Shown here: one piece after another, positions 34,190 to 45,539 of the stretch | Position numbering within the stretch: position 1 is the first letter of the stretch | Layout of the letters: each line of letters opens with the position of its first letter | Origin: Aedes albopictus | Lineage: Eukaryota > Arthropoda > Insecta > Diptera > Culicidae | Direction of reading: 5' to 3' | Length of the DNA stretch: 64,000 nt | NCBI RefSeq assembly: GCF_035046485.1 | Contig: NC_085137.1 | Span: 457,431,004 to 457,495,003, forward strand | The notes under the pieces: generated by a model | What the model saw: only the letters and a program-made list of their open reading frames with translations | What the model was told of the DNA's origin: nothing | Database searches by the model: none | Position numbers and translations under genes: made by a program

Positions 34190-35490
34190 AAGCCTGCGCA
34201 CTTTAGAATCGGTACACTTTCAACCGGCTGCCGCTCAAAAACGGTGTCACTTGGAAAAAAGTGTTGTTAGAAGCAATTGAAGCTTATCTATTGTAGTTTG
34301 TAGGAAAAATATAAAATTTGCTGTTTTTATATTTTTAGATGAACCATTGATCTGAATTCGTAAGTAGTGCCAGTTTCTTCTGCACACATTGAGCAAAAAC
34401 CAATCATTGTCAGATTCAAGATTTGTGTAGGAATATATAATTATCAAACCCACCAATTACGCAGTATAGAATAGTTCTTGGTATTATGATTGTTGATTAA
34501 GGGAGGTAAAATATTCCATGAGTGTTTTAAAATTTCCAATATAGGTATGGTAAGCCTTTGAAGGGTTCTATGGAAAATCAAAGACTTGCATAGATATTTA
34601 AGGTCAAAAAAGTTGTTTTCGCATAAACTTTAGTTCGGAAAATACGCATACGGGAAGGATACTATACGAATAGTATTGGTATACAAGAAACCAATGATTT
34701 GATGCAGAACAATATAAATAATCGTGGCTCGAAAGCTGTATGGACTATTGCAGACGAAATTCATTGGATATGTTTTGATGGCGTGAAATATCTAACGATT
34801 TTTTTAAATTAAACTGAATCTACTCAGAAGTTTTTTATTTGTGATCATAGAAGCTCATCTATAGTTCCATAATCTATATGGTTTTCAGTGTTTTATCCAT
34901 GAAAACTATCTTATTTTAGGCTTATTATGAGGAGTTAGCCTTATGACTGTTAATTTCCGACTACTGTGAGGGAAAACTGCTAATAATTCCAAAAATAATC
35001 CAGTTTTCTATATGAATTAAGTTGGGCCACTTGAATTGGGGAATTGTAGATCCAAAAAACGAAGGAAGGAAATATTTTTTCATAAAAAAATAGTTTGAGT
35101 AAAATTATGTTTTGAATATAGAGTGAATGGACAATAAGGCTATAAGTTTATTATGGTCTTGTGAACCATATTTGTCAAGAGTTTAATGTCGTAACTTGTT
35201 TTGAGCATATGTTTGATGACTATAATTTTGTTTCTTGTGGAAATATCAGCCCGTAAGCTATAAAATTTGAAAATATTGACAATCATTGGTTTGTGCAGAA
35301 TAAAATGGCATGAATTTCACAATCAGGTCAAAATTTTAACTTGAAGAAATAAAAACTGATTTTTTCATATTTTTCCTACAAAATACAATAAATAAGCGTC
35401 ATTTGCTTCTTACAACATTTTTTTTCTAGGTTAAACCGTTTTTGATTTGCAGCCAGTAGAAAGCGTACCGATTCTAAAGTGCGCAGGCTT
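34190..35490. mobile_element. TA-flanked long-TIR element (AAGCCTGCGCAC ends)
   Basis: The ends AAGCCTGCGCACTTTAGAAT are exact inverted copies. TA flanks both sides (34188-34189 and 35491-35492). Arms remain recognisably inverted for several hundred bases (GTGTTGTTAGAAGCAATTGA against its partner near 35400). 1.3 kb, no transposase. Confidence 0.92.
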
Positions 35491-35659
35491 TAGGCTACTA
35501 CTCGTAGGGGTGAATCTACGCCGAATGAAGCATCCACTGATCTCGGTCCTGGGCCGATCATTTCTAGTCGCCTTGAACGATTAGAGTCCTACTCCTCGGT
35601 CCCTTCTTGGATCTCTACTGAATATGGTTTTAGCGTATCGTTCCTGCGGCATACGAGTT

Positions 35660-36190
35660 TCTAAGTAGCGTCGCGGCATAAGTTAATGCAATCAGGGGGC
35701 TTCAGATGAATCTATTCGGGAGTGTTCCAGAGGGCCTCCGCGCTTCAAGGAGTCTCAGGGGGTTCCTAGGGAGTTCTAGCGGGTCTCAGGGGCGCTTCAG
35801 GGGCATTTCAGGGGGTGCTTTGTGATCCACGGAGCATTTTGGGGAGGTTCTAATGGGTCTACAGGTGGGGTTCCAGGGGAACTCAGGGGCATGTAAAGGT
35901 GTCTTAGGGTGGGCTCAGGGGATGCAAAGGGATTTCAGGGTGGATTCTGGAAGTCTCATGTGGGTGACTCGAGAACCGTAAGTGTGAGAATTCGGGAACA
36001 TCAATTTGGAGTGCAGGTTTCAGGGGTGTTTCGGGAGTCTGAGGGGGATTTCGAAGGCCCTGTAGAAAGTTTCAGAGCATTTTCAATGGGATTTGGAGAT
36101 GTTACAGGTGCGTTTTCGGAAGGTTCAAGAGGGTCTCTAATGCATTATATTTGATCGAGGGGCATTTCAGGATGTTTCAGACGCCTCTAA
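35660..36190 (+). repeat. Degenerate GGGGCATTTCAGGGG repeat
   Basis: Loose repetition of GGTTCCAGGGG, GGGCATTTCAGGG and GAGTCTCAGGGG words. The plus-strand frame 35909-36154 is Gly/Ser/Phe-rich and follows from the repeat. Confidence 0.65.
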
Positions 36191-36240
36191 AATGCGTAAC
36201 GGAGGTGTTTTCGGGCATTTTTGAGTCTCAGTTGCGTTTG

Positions 36241-36463
36241 TGGGCTTCGTGGCCGAGCGGTTAGCGGCGTCAGTCGTTTAGGTGTCTTGTAAGCCTCGGA
36301 GTGTGGGTTCGATTCCCGCTCCAGTCGGGGAAAACTTTTCGTAAAACGGAAAATTCTCCACTGGGCCACTGGGTGTTATATGTGTCGTCCGTTGTCTAAT
36401 GTTGTAATGTTCAGTCTGTAGTGGCCGAAAGGTCGAAGACGGTGTAATTGTCTTTTTTTTTTT
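36241..36463 (+). mobile_element. tRNA-derived SINE (Ser-like head)
   Basis: Head GTGGCCGAGCGGTTAGCGGC (A box) and GGTTCGATTCCCGC (B box at about 36306), with a long variable-arm spacing like tRNA-Ser/Leu. A body of about 130 bp and a T-run (36452-36463), which would stop Pol III, follow. Aedes carries tRNA-related SINEs of the Feilai type; I cannot assign the exact family. It is inserted in the GGGGCATTTCAGGGG repeat. Confidence 0.8.
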
Positions 36464-36469
36464 ACATGG

Positions 36470-37105
36470 GGTCCGAGGGGATTTTAAAAGGGGTTCCGGA
36501 GGGATTTCAGGAAGTCTAGAAGATTTTCAGAGACCCTTTCATAAAAAAAAAAACCCTTGAAACCCCTTGAGACGCCTCTGAAATGCTGTGAAGTGCCCCT
36601 CAAACCTCCAAAATACCGTTGAAATGCCCCGTAAATAATTGAAATGCCCCTGAAACCCCTTTAATTTAAGGGTGTTCGTAAGGTGAAATGGGAGCGCGTC
36701 CAGGTGCATTTTTGACTCGCGTTTTTGACTCGTCATCCACAAAATGGCCGAAAACGAAAATTCGACTCAATGTTTACCGCGAGTGAGCAAGGCTACTCAT
36801 TGCTTTTTTAGCTCTGTTTGTTGCTTGGATGACGAGATCCGTGCTTTCGGTATTTGCAAGGCAGCCATTGTGACGGCCATCTTTGGATTCGCTCATATAT
36901 GTCCTTAAACCCTCCCACCTGATACAACCCTGAACTGGAATGCCCCGGAACGCTCCTGAAACTTTCGTAATCCTCTTGAAATCATTGAAATCATAATAAT
37001 CAATTTGAAATACTCCCGAAACGCCTTTAAATGGCTCAAAAAAAATCCTGAAGGCACCTGAAAACCCCATGAAACACCCCCTGAAATGCTAAATGCTTCT
37101 AAAAC
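36470..37105. repeat. Degenerate GGGGATTTCAGG / CCCTGAAATGCC repeat
   Basis: Forward-orientation words up to 36540, then the reverse orientation (CCCTTGAAACCCC, GAAATGCCCC) to 37105, interrupted at about 36670-36900 by unassigned sequence. This is another repeat block that switches orientation. Confidence 0.55.
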
Positions 37106-37108
37106 CAT

Positions 37109-37250
37109 TACCCGAGCAGAAAAGAATAGCAAGTGAATAACATATTTAGGTATTAATCTTAAATACAATCATACCCTTCATTTGGTGGACATAAGAGGCA
37201 GAATAACAAAATCGAATACCATGATTTTGTATCAATAACATCTAAAAAAA
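37109..37250 (+). mobile_element. Single end of CCCGAGCAGA element
   Basis: CCCGAGCAGAAAAGAATAGC followed by AATAACAT words matches the ends of the 26468-29754 element. The opposite end was not found nearby, so this is a fragment or a truncated copy. Confidence 0.5.
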
Positions 37251-37700
37251 ATAGGTATTGGTATTGGTATAGGTGGTAGACTTTTCAATAGATCCAACCT
37301 CTGAAGCGTCCTTAAAGCACTTTGGAACGTTCCTAAAATTCCCGTATTCCCCGTAAAGCCAATGAATCCTGATGGAATGCCCTAATGGGCCAATGATATC
37401 CCATTGGAACTCCCTCTTTTGGTCTCTTGGGGAACTTCCTAGAAACCATCTTGACCCCACTCAAATGTTCAGGAGCAAGGCTCTCGAAAACTAGATTCCC
37501 TCATTAATCCGTAAACACCCGGGACGATCTTCTTTTGGTAGAAATGTTATATCTTCTTTGTTTTCAAACATTTTACCTTCCCCGTTTTTGCTGGTAGCCG
37601 AAAATACGTGGCTTTTTTTTGTATTTTATATGAAATCTACATTTTTGCTCAAATTTCATCATTTTGCTAATCATCAACAGATTTCACTGATTAAACTGCT
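37251..37700. other. Unassigned, with weak repeat words
   Basis: GGTATTGGTATTGGTATAGG tandem words at 37254-37274, then faint CCTTAAAGC/CCTAAAATTCC repeat words. No gene supported. Confidence 0.4.
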
Positions 37701-37705
37701 CGACA

Positions 37706-38562
37706 AAATTTTACAAAATTTGGTGTTATGGGATGAGTAAAAAAATAACAGGGGTTTGGGACCCTAGAAGTGTCATAGTGAAAGAATTTTTGTAAAATAT
37801 TGGACCGGGTCTTCACAGCTCAAAACCGAAGTTTGTATGGAGATCTTGGGGTGTTCAATTGATATGTGCATTAGAACGTGCCGTGCATATTTTTAGGAGT
37901 TTTCGGTATTTGGATTAGTTTCGTTATTGTCTAACGCCTATATATATGCATAGCGCGTTCTAATGCACATATCAATTGAACACCCTAAGTTCTCCATACA
38001 AACTTCGGTTTTGAGCTGTGAAGACCAGTCCTGCAAAATATCAGTCTCAGTGCCTGTTTTTCAGCCGAAAATGAATGACTGCGGCGGTCGTTTTCATTTC
38101 CTCGATGTGAGAACTGACAGAGTCCGAGAGCTCCATTCGTGAGTGACCCAACAAGATCAATTCCCAATCATCCACACACTACTCATGCTGAAAGGCCATT
38201 CGTCTCAAGCAGTGGCTTGTGAGAGTGAGTGCCCTATACGTTAGCACGGGTGAAAACACTCACCTACAGAAAATTGAATGGAAATTTAGCCCTGTCAGCT
38301 CTCGCTTTCAGCACGCTGCGTGCGAGTGCGAGTACCTGTTTCATTTCGCTCCCGTGTTGCTGATCGGAAAGCAACTTTGACAGGAAAACCAAAACGGAGA
38401 AAATGAAAAAAGCAAAATATCGCTATCATAAAGGCCTGTCGAAAAATTGCAGCACTGGTGAAGACTCGGTTCAATATTTTTCAAAAATTCTTTCACTATG
38501 ACACTTCTAGGGTCCTAAACCTCTGTTCTTTTTATTCTCATTCCATAACAAAATTTAGTGTT
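37706..38562. mobile_element. Palindromic element with nested inner palindrome
   Basis: Outer arms pair GTTATGGGATGAG ... TTTGGGACCCTAGAAGTGTC with their inverted copies ending near 38562. A second, nearly perfect inverted pair lies inside (37814-37880 and 37953-38028; for example CTCAAAACCGAAGTTTGTAT). The 38030-38450 interior is GC-richer with open frames but no recognised domain. Confidence 0.7.
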
Positions 38563-38650
38563 GAACGGTGTTATTGGCATGCGATGTATCACTGCCCATC
38601 ATAGTATGTTGAAGTTTTCATCCCAGAACTATTCTAAGGCCTCCAAAGTA

Positions 38651-39416
38651 CCGTCGTGCGGGGCTACTTTTGAAACACGGGGCTACTTTGGACACTTTTG
38701 AATATGGATTTTTTGAATTTGAAATATGGTTCAAATCTGTTTGACGTCTTTGGGACTATTATAACGCAATCTTTTCCCCTTCATTTGGTTGAAATTGTTT
38801 TTCTTTGTTTATTGCTTGTTAGGAGGCGAAAAAACATCGAATGAATCATAAAAATATACATAGCGTATCAGAACATTTGCTCTGTAAGCATTGTTTCTAC
38901 AGTTCATAAATTTCAGAGGGTTGCTCAATTCGTGCAAAAAGTATCGACGTAGCATATACAATCGAATATTTGTATCGATACACATTATAAATGACCTTTT
39001 AACCTAAATAAAGGATTGATGGTCCCCAGACAGCCTTTAAGTCTATATTAAAATATCGCGCTGCTCATAATACCAAAGGTAGCACAGAACCACCTAAAAT
39101 CATGTATGATATAGTATACAACAGTACTGGTACAAAGTAGTATTTTAAATAAACCCGGAATTTTAACTGCAGCTTTGTTTTAATTATAAATGTCCAAAGT
39201 AGCCCCCCTTTGGTTCTATATGAGATGTCTCCGATTGGTGTATGGGCAACTTTTTTGTTTATTGATGGATTTAGTTCAAATTTTGCATGCATCCTACATA
39301 CATACTCACAATTATTATGTGTAAAAATTGTGGAAATACATTCACTACTCTGGGAGTTATAATGTCATAAAGTTGAAAAACCATTAAAAAGTGTATAAAG
39401 AAGCCCCGTACGACGG
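38651..39416. mobile_element. TA-flanked MITE (CCGTCGTGCGGGGC ends)
   Basis: CCGTCGTGCGGGGCTACTTT at the left and GCCCCGTACGACGG at the right, with TA on both sides (38649-38650 and 39417-39418). 766 bp, non-coding. The minus-strand frame 39065-39292 is not conserved-looking. Confidence 0.82.
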
Positions 39417-39480
39417 TACTTCAAAGTTTGCTTCACAAATCCAGCTTAACTTAACCAAAATTTTTATACGAAAAATGATC

Positions 39481-40090
39481 GCAGAACATTGTCTATGATA
39501 CTCCAAAAGCCTCAAAGCACCGCTAGAAAATTTGTGATACATGGCTTGGGTGATCTAGGTCTTCCAAACTACTCTGGAATTGGTTATTTTAAGATCTATA
39601 GGACCTACGACCATTTTTGTTCACTCTTTCCGAAAAGTTTAGTCACGATGATGACCAGTAGACCACGAAATATTACGAGCAACTCGATATTGTGGTAATT
39701 GGACATTCCGTGAAATACTAATGGCCTCCAATACACTTTGAAGTTTGAGTTGCATTATCTACATACCCTATCATGCTTTAATTGTAATGAATGTTCGTGA
39801 AATGTAGTCTATACTGCTGAGTGATCCTCAGTGTATAGTCATAATGCTTTTGGTACATTCATGGGATATTCCAGGCTATCCAAACTATTCTGGGAATAGG
39901 ACCTTCGAGGTTGACAGACTCTATTATTGTTTTTTTCACTCTATCTATATTATTCTTTCACGAATGTGTCTGTTGTACCTCATAATAATACGAATATCTC
40001 TATGTGCTGCTATTTGGGTGTCCACTGGCATACAGACGGGCCACAAGGTATTTTGAAGTATGATTCGCAATATCTGTAAATCTTAGCATA
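39481..40090 (+). repeat. Fragment of the CCAAACTAYYYTGG ~152-bp repeat family
   Basis: CTTCCAAACTACTCTGGAAT (about 39560) and CTATCCAAACTATTCTGGGA (about 39875) lie about 315 bp apart, near twice 152. They match the repeat inside the 41.9-46.9 kb element. No terminal repeats seen. Confidence 0.65.
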
Positions 40091-40096
40091 TTTTTA

Positions 40097-40720
40097 TTGT
40101 AGCGAATTCTCACTGAAACGTTTTGACCCCGGGAGTTGTTGCGCCGTCCCAGACGGAGCCTAAGCCCCAAGCAGCTGGTCTGAGCCTCGGCCGCTTCCGA
40201 GGTGGGCACACAAGGCCGTCTTCTAACTCCCGGGTCCCAGGGTGATTGAGTAGGGGAGAGTTTCGGATGTAGGATGTCCTAAAACTATCGATTGGAAAGA
40301 ACTTACGATTTATTGATGGTGTTCAGTGGCGAGCGGTGATGTTTAGGGCAACGTGGCCGTGGTGGTCATCTACCACCGGTGGATGTCGAAGGATGCACAG
40401 AGGGATGAGCCGGGTGACACACGTGGGCGCCGGTTTCGAAACAGCTTCGATATTTGTACGTGCGGGTAGACCGGAACTTGATGGTGACCCGCGGGACGGC
40501 TTCGGGCGTCACGGATCGGCGGCCTTAACCACGGGAGAGGAGACGTGTGGTACCTTCAAATGACTTGGCGGATGCCTGCTGACTCGGGTGGCTGCAGCAG
40601 TCGTATTGAACCCCTGAAAGGCTGGGTTTGATGGTTTCGGACTCGGCGGGCGATCCCGGCCACCTCGGAATGAAAAGACATCCTGAAGATTCAGGCTTCT
40701 TAGGTCAGTTTCACTTAATC
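40097..40720. other. GC-rich insertion of unknown class
   Basis: Abruptly GC-richer than both sides, with CpG-rich words. CCCCGGGAGTTG (about 40127) and AACTCCCGGGTCCC (about 40225) form a large hairpin. It interrupts ~152-bp-family sequence, so it is probably an inserted element. The plus-strand frame 40336-40563 has no recognised domain. Confidence 0.45.
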
Positions 40721-40959
40721 AAGTGTTTACCGAGTACTCGGAAACGCAGTTGCGTAAAAACTGAGTAGTCACATATCAAATGATTCAAAGTTCCACAGTC
40801 GGATTCTCAGCTTAGATATACAAATGAAGCAGCCTGTTGAGGCTTGTGATGGACAAAATCAGAAGTAGGAAAACCACATTGAGTTATCTCAATTTCGTTT
40901 CTGCTACGAGATTCCTCAAAAGTGATGGCAAGACTCCCGCATGGGGGCATCCACAAACA

Positions 40960-41420
40960 CTCAATTTCCTAATCGCTGCTTGACGTAATGCCGAGAATAA
41001 ATGTTGGTTTTTGAGCATTTGGTAAATCCAATTGGAAATCATTGAAAGATAAATGCGGCTTCCAATATGGAATCGAAAGGTACGTGTTCAAAAGTATCCT
41101 GGAAATCCAAGAAAACACCCAAACAAAACTGTTTTTGAATGAATGCTCTTCCGATATCGTAAACAACATTGTGTAGACAAAACACAGTGGACTTTCCATT
41201 TTGGTAAGCATGCTGGTTCCCATGGAGAGGCATGCTTGCCATAAAAACATCACGGGTGTGATGCTCGACAAAGCGTTCTAATCATTTCAGAAGAAAGAGG
41301 TCAAATTGATAGGTCTGATCTTCATACGATGCATTATCCACTTACGGAATAAACTTGATAGTATAATTCCTCCAAGATTTGGGAATAGCAAGGCTGCAAA
41401 CAAGCAGTTTTATCAAAACA
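40960..41420 (-). pseudogene. Non-LTR retrotransposon reverse-transcriptase relic
   Basis: Minus-strand translation shows decayed non-LTR reverse-transcriptase motifs: NQHAYQNGKST followed by LHNVV, then FCLGVFLDFQDTFEHVPFDS. The latter matches the conserved region around the first catalytic Asp (normally LDIxGAFDxxxFDSI). Upstream in another frame, RPINLTSFFLK-like and LERF residues match the preceding conserved block. At least one stop or frameshift separates the blocks, and the expected YxDD region is absent. It is a 5'- and 3'-truncated inactive fragment, of Jockey/LOA-like affinity at best. Confidence 0.7.
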
Positions 41421-41909
41421 TTTTGGGGCTCGAGGCATAACACGCGAGATTGTCATTTCAATTTTACTGAAAGTAGCAAACATCAGGCCAAACGCAAAAT
41501 GCGGAACCATATAGGTGTTAATTATAGCATTATATCTACATAGAATGTGTGAAGAATTAGCCTAAGTTAAAATTAACGAATAATAAGGAAAAAAAATCTA
41601 CATAGAAATCACCCCTACGAAAGTAAGGTTTTTGGACCAAATCTGTTCTTTTATGCTGAAGATTGCTCTGAGCTGTCATAACCATAGCCATTACCCAATC
41701 TAGGCACGATCAAACTCTTACAATCACAACACAAGAAAAAAGAGCAGCAATAAAAACCAATTCGGTATCGATTGAAGAACGCCAGAGACGAACATACATA
41801 GAGGACACTGTGAAGAACGCATAATGCGAAGAGCCATAAAGGTTATAATTAAAGCTAATAAACAACATACTAATAATCCCACCCTTATTGAGCCTCAAGC
41901 AGTTGAGGC
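41421..41909. other. Unassigned sequence left of TTAA element
   Basis: AT-rich, with no supported gene. The minus-strand frame 41710-42006 runs across the TTAA end at 41910 and is therefore unlikely to be real. Confidence 0.45.
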
Positions 41910-42012
41910 TTAACCCTTTGGAGCCGGAGGGGTCATATATGACCCCAACATAGAAACGGCTGTATACATTCACCCATTCGATAAAACAGAATACTGTCTT
42001 CAGCAAAGTTGT

Positions 42013-42390
42013 TGCAAATTGAGTCCTCTATTAGGGAAAAATGGGAATATTTGTATTTGGGACTTCATTGATAACCTAGATCATCCTGAACACCATGACA
42101 ATTTAAAAAACGAAATAATTGACATACCAGTTTGTTGTGTATCTAGATATAATACTCTAGTTATCTATGATCTAGATAAGTATCTGAGCGGTCACTCATT
42201 TCCGCCCTGTGTCGAATCAGGCAACCCTATTAGAATGATATAAAAGGACAGCCATGCCATTGTAAAGGCCTCTTTTATCTATTGCTCTTCGAGCGAACAG
42301 TTGTAAGTATAGCGTGTAAGAATAAAACGTTAAAACCAATACCGCGTGTGCAAGTGAGTCCCAACCTCCGAAATCCCCGAACACAATACA
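42013..42390 (+). mobile_element. Solo LTR with GTTGT target duplication
   Basis: Begins TGCAAATTGAGTCC and ends CACAATACA (TG...CA), flanked by GTTGT at 42008-42012 and 42391-42395. It contains TATAAAA at 42239-42245 and AATAAA at 42321-42326 in the order expected for U3-R-U5. 378 bp. It is inserted in the TTAA element, and no internal retroviral-type sequence remains. Confidence 0.85.
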
Positions 42391-42599
42391 GTTGTTATTA
42401 GAGCTGAATTTTAATGTGAGTTTTGTGTATATGTATCCATTTAGCCTTTGTAAAGAATATCAAAAGGTATTTTATATTCTGGGATGTTCTAGGTGTTCCA
42501 AATTGTCCTATAGTGAAGTCCTTCAAATCTACAAGAATAATATTATGTATTTTCGCCACAATTAATAGCATTGCATAACCTACTGGGATCCGTGAAGCT

Positions 42600-45110
42600 C
42601 TTGACATCTACTATGTCATTTATAGACACTATAGGGATATTCCAGGTCAGCCAAACTACCTTGGAGTTCAGGACTGCAGGTCTACATTCATAACAGTATC
42701 CATATCTGCTATACTGAGAAACGCTGCATGATCAACTGCAGTTACTGAAATAATCTGAAGTCTACTAGCTTATTATAAACATTTGGGACATCTAGAATCG
42801 TCCAAACTGTTCTATAATAAAGTCCTGCAAATCTACAAGAATATCTTTATGTGTTTTCACCATATATAATAGTATTGTATAATCTGCTGGGGTCCGCGGA
42901 GATCTTGAAACCTCAAATGTCTTTCAGAGACACTACAGGGATATTCCAGGTCAGCCAAACTACCTTGGAGTTCAGGACTTCAGGTCTACACTCGTATCAA
43001 CAGCCATATCTGTTATGCTGAGTAACGTTGCATATTTATCTGTGGTTACTGGACCAATCTGAAGTCTTTTTTTTATAGGAACTGGACATTCAGGTTTGTC
43101 CAAACTGTTTTATAATGAAATGCTGCAAATCTACAAGAACAACTTTATGTGTTTTGTAACGAGGTTACAAAATATATCCCACCTCCTATGTACATCACTG
43201 AGCCACTTGGGCGAAACGTTCTGTGTCTCTGACTCTCTATAGCGGTTTTAATTCGCCAAAGGGTAAGTTTGTCAAATCAAAAACGCAGAATATTTTGCTT
43301 ACCGGATAAAGTTATCCGAATACGAACTAAACCAACGAATGACCTCGGGAATGTTCGGTTCAGCTCTAATGCAAAAAGAGCCATTATATTTCAAGGGGCG
43401 TTAATCGAATGCTAACCATCTATCAGTGAAGACGATCCATGAGACGTTAGTGTGACAAGTGATTGACAAAAGAAAGTTAACTATACAGTGGACCTAGAAG
43501 ACCAAGAAAAGTCAGGCCGTGACGGATTTCGTGAATAGAAATCAGGAAAAACTGGTTAGTAATATCAAGTAACTTATTCTACACCAGACTTAAATGACGT
43601 TGTTACAGAAACAGAAAATATACGGCACTAGGGACACCTCGGTAGAACAACCACGTGTGCGAAGTTTCGAGAAGACCAAGGTAACTATGGTTAACTTATA
43701 GGCTGGCAGGATCGGCATAAAATTGATCGAATCTTGAAATCGTTTGAAGAATAAACCCTTCAAACGAAGGTCATACCCTCAGGCGACAAGTTCTGGTGGA
43801 ATTGCCCTAAAGGGTTCTGGGCACGTGTCGGACTAAAGAGCCAAACCCTCCAATAAGCTCCGAGAGTTCGGCCAGCCGGTTACTCGTCACAACCCCGGCG
43901 ACCATCATCAGCAAGCCGAACCGCCCGTCGACATCCACCACCGCCGCCTTCGTAGGCCCCGAGCGGCGTCACTCGCCAATATCCATCGACCCCGTCGTCG
44001 GCGTCGAGCCGAGTCGTCTGACGTCACCATCTGTCAGCCGCGAGCTTTCTTAGCGGGCTGACGTCACCCATTCGCAGCACATCAGAGCTCTATGTTGCAT
44101 GCATGCTACAATTGAAAGCTTCGCCGAAACCGCTTCGGTGACACGACACCGCAGCAACTTCCATCGCGCGCAACATCAGTGCTACAACCCATCGCAACCC
44201 GAAGAAAAAAAGTGAGTGCAAAGATCCTACGACTAACCCCATGCATGGAAAATAAATGGATTCGAATCAGACCTGCGACAGCCTTCATTTGTTCCGCAAG
44301 CCTTGAATGGTCCGTACTAACTGTGAAGTGGGAGGTTTAGACTTTCGCCTTTTGAAATATCGGTAAATTTTACTCCGTGGCGTCTCCATTGAGACTTAAG
44401 GTCGTTAGTTTGTTGGGTTCAAGCCTTGTTATTTTAACACCGTTAGTTTTGGTGAACCTGCCCTGAAGTCTCTTAGCCGGAACGGGAAATGAGACCATAG
44501 AACGTGCCCCTCCACGGCAACTTCGTTGCCTGGCGCATAAGTGGAGGCTGTGATACTCCTCGTCCTCTGAATACGCCCCTGCCCGTTACAGTTTTCCATA
44601 AATAATAATATTGCATAACCTGCTGGGATCCGCGAAGCTCTTGAAATCTCAAATGTCATTTAGGGACACTACAGGGATATTCCAGGTCAGCCAAACTACC
44701 TTGGAGTTCAGGACTTCAGGTCTACACTCGTAACAGTATCCATATCTGTTATATTGAGTAACGCTGCATAATCAACCGCAGTTACTAGAGCAATCTGAAG
44801 TCTACCTTTTTATTATAAACCTTTGAGACATTCACGGTCGTCCAAACTGTTATATAATGAAGTCCTTCAAATCTTTATGTATAACTTTATGTGTTTTCAC
44901 CATAAATAGTAGCATAGCATAATCTGCTGAAATCCGTGAAGCTCTTGAAATCTCAAATGTCATTTAGAGACACTATAGGAATGTTCCTTCCAGGACAGCC
45001 AAACTATCTATGAGTTCAGAGCTTCAGGTCTACACTCGTAACATCAGCTATATCTGACATACTGAGTAACGTTTCATAATCAATATCGGTGACTGGACCA
45101 ACCTGAAGTC
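42600..45110 (+). repeat. 304-bp dimer repeats, left half of TTAA element
   Basis: CCAGGTCAGCCAAACTACC recurs at 42642 and 42946 (304 bp) and, beyond the inserted LTR, at 44682 and 44990 (308 bp). Midway lies a diverged partner (GGTCGTCCAAACTGTTMTAT), so each 304-bp unit is a dimer of two ~152-bp monomers. Confidence 0.85.
43155..44590. mobile_element. Long LTR-like insertion with GTTT target duplication
   Basis: Begins TGTAACGAGG and ends CCCGTTACA (7-base inverted ends, TG...CA), flanked by GTTT at 43151-43154 and 44591-44594. It splits TTTATGTGTTTT from CCATAAATAATA, words that are contiguous in the neighbouring units (for example at 42856 and 44889). At 1436 bp it fits a long solo LTR of a Ty3-like or BEL-like retrotransposon. 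No gag/pol frame was seen. Confidence 0.7.
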
Positions 45111-45115
45111 TTCTA

Positions 45116-45369
45116 CACTACCCGTCATAAGGGCGGACTCACAAAAAGTATTGCAACAATATTGCACCACCCTGACTCACCTCAATATCTCCAAAACCTG
45201 AGGACTTACAAAGATGCTATCTTCAGGAAAGTTATTCAGAAGACCAAAAGCAACAACTTTTCTGAAGGCATTTTTGTAGGTGTTCTGGTTTTAGAGATAT
45301 CGAGGTGAGTCAGGGTGATGCAATATTGTTGCAATACTTTTTGTTAGTCCGTACTTATGACGGGTAGTG
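45116..45369. mobile_element. 254-bp TA-flanked palindromic MITE (CACTACCCGTCA ends)
   Basis: CACTACCCGTCATAAG and its reverse complement are the ends, and TA flanks both sides (45114-45115 and 45370-45371). The arms, including AAAAAGTATTGCAACAATAT, are inverted over about 75 bp. The ends and TA target fit Tc1/mariner-type MITEs. Confidence 0.93.
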
Positions 45370-45539
45370 TATATATTATTATGAACCATTGGGACATTGA
45401 GGGTCGTCCAAACTATCCTGAAGTTTAGCGCTTGATAGTAACAATAGTTATTCTCACAATGAACTTTAGACTATAATCTGTAATCCCCCTGGACAACCAC
45501 TGCAACTTTCAGAAGACTTGCAGGACATGATAGATTACA

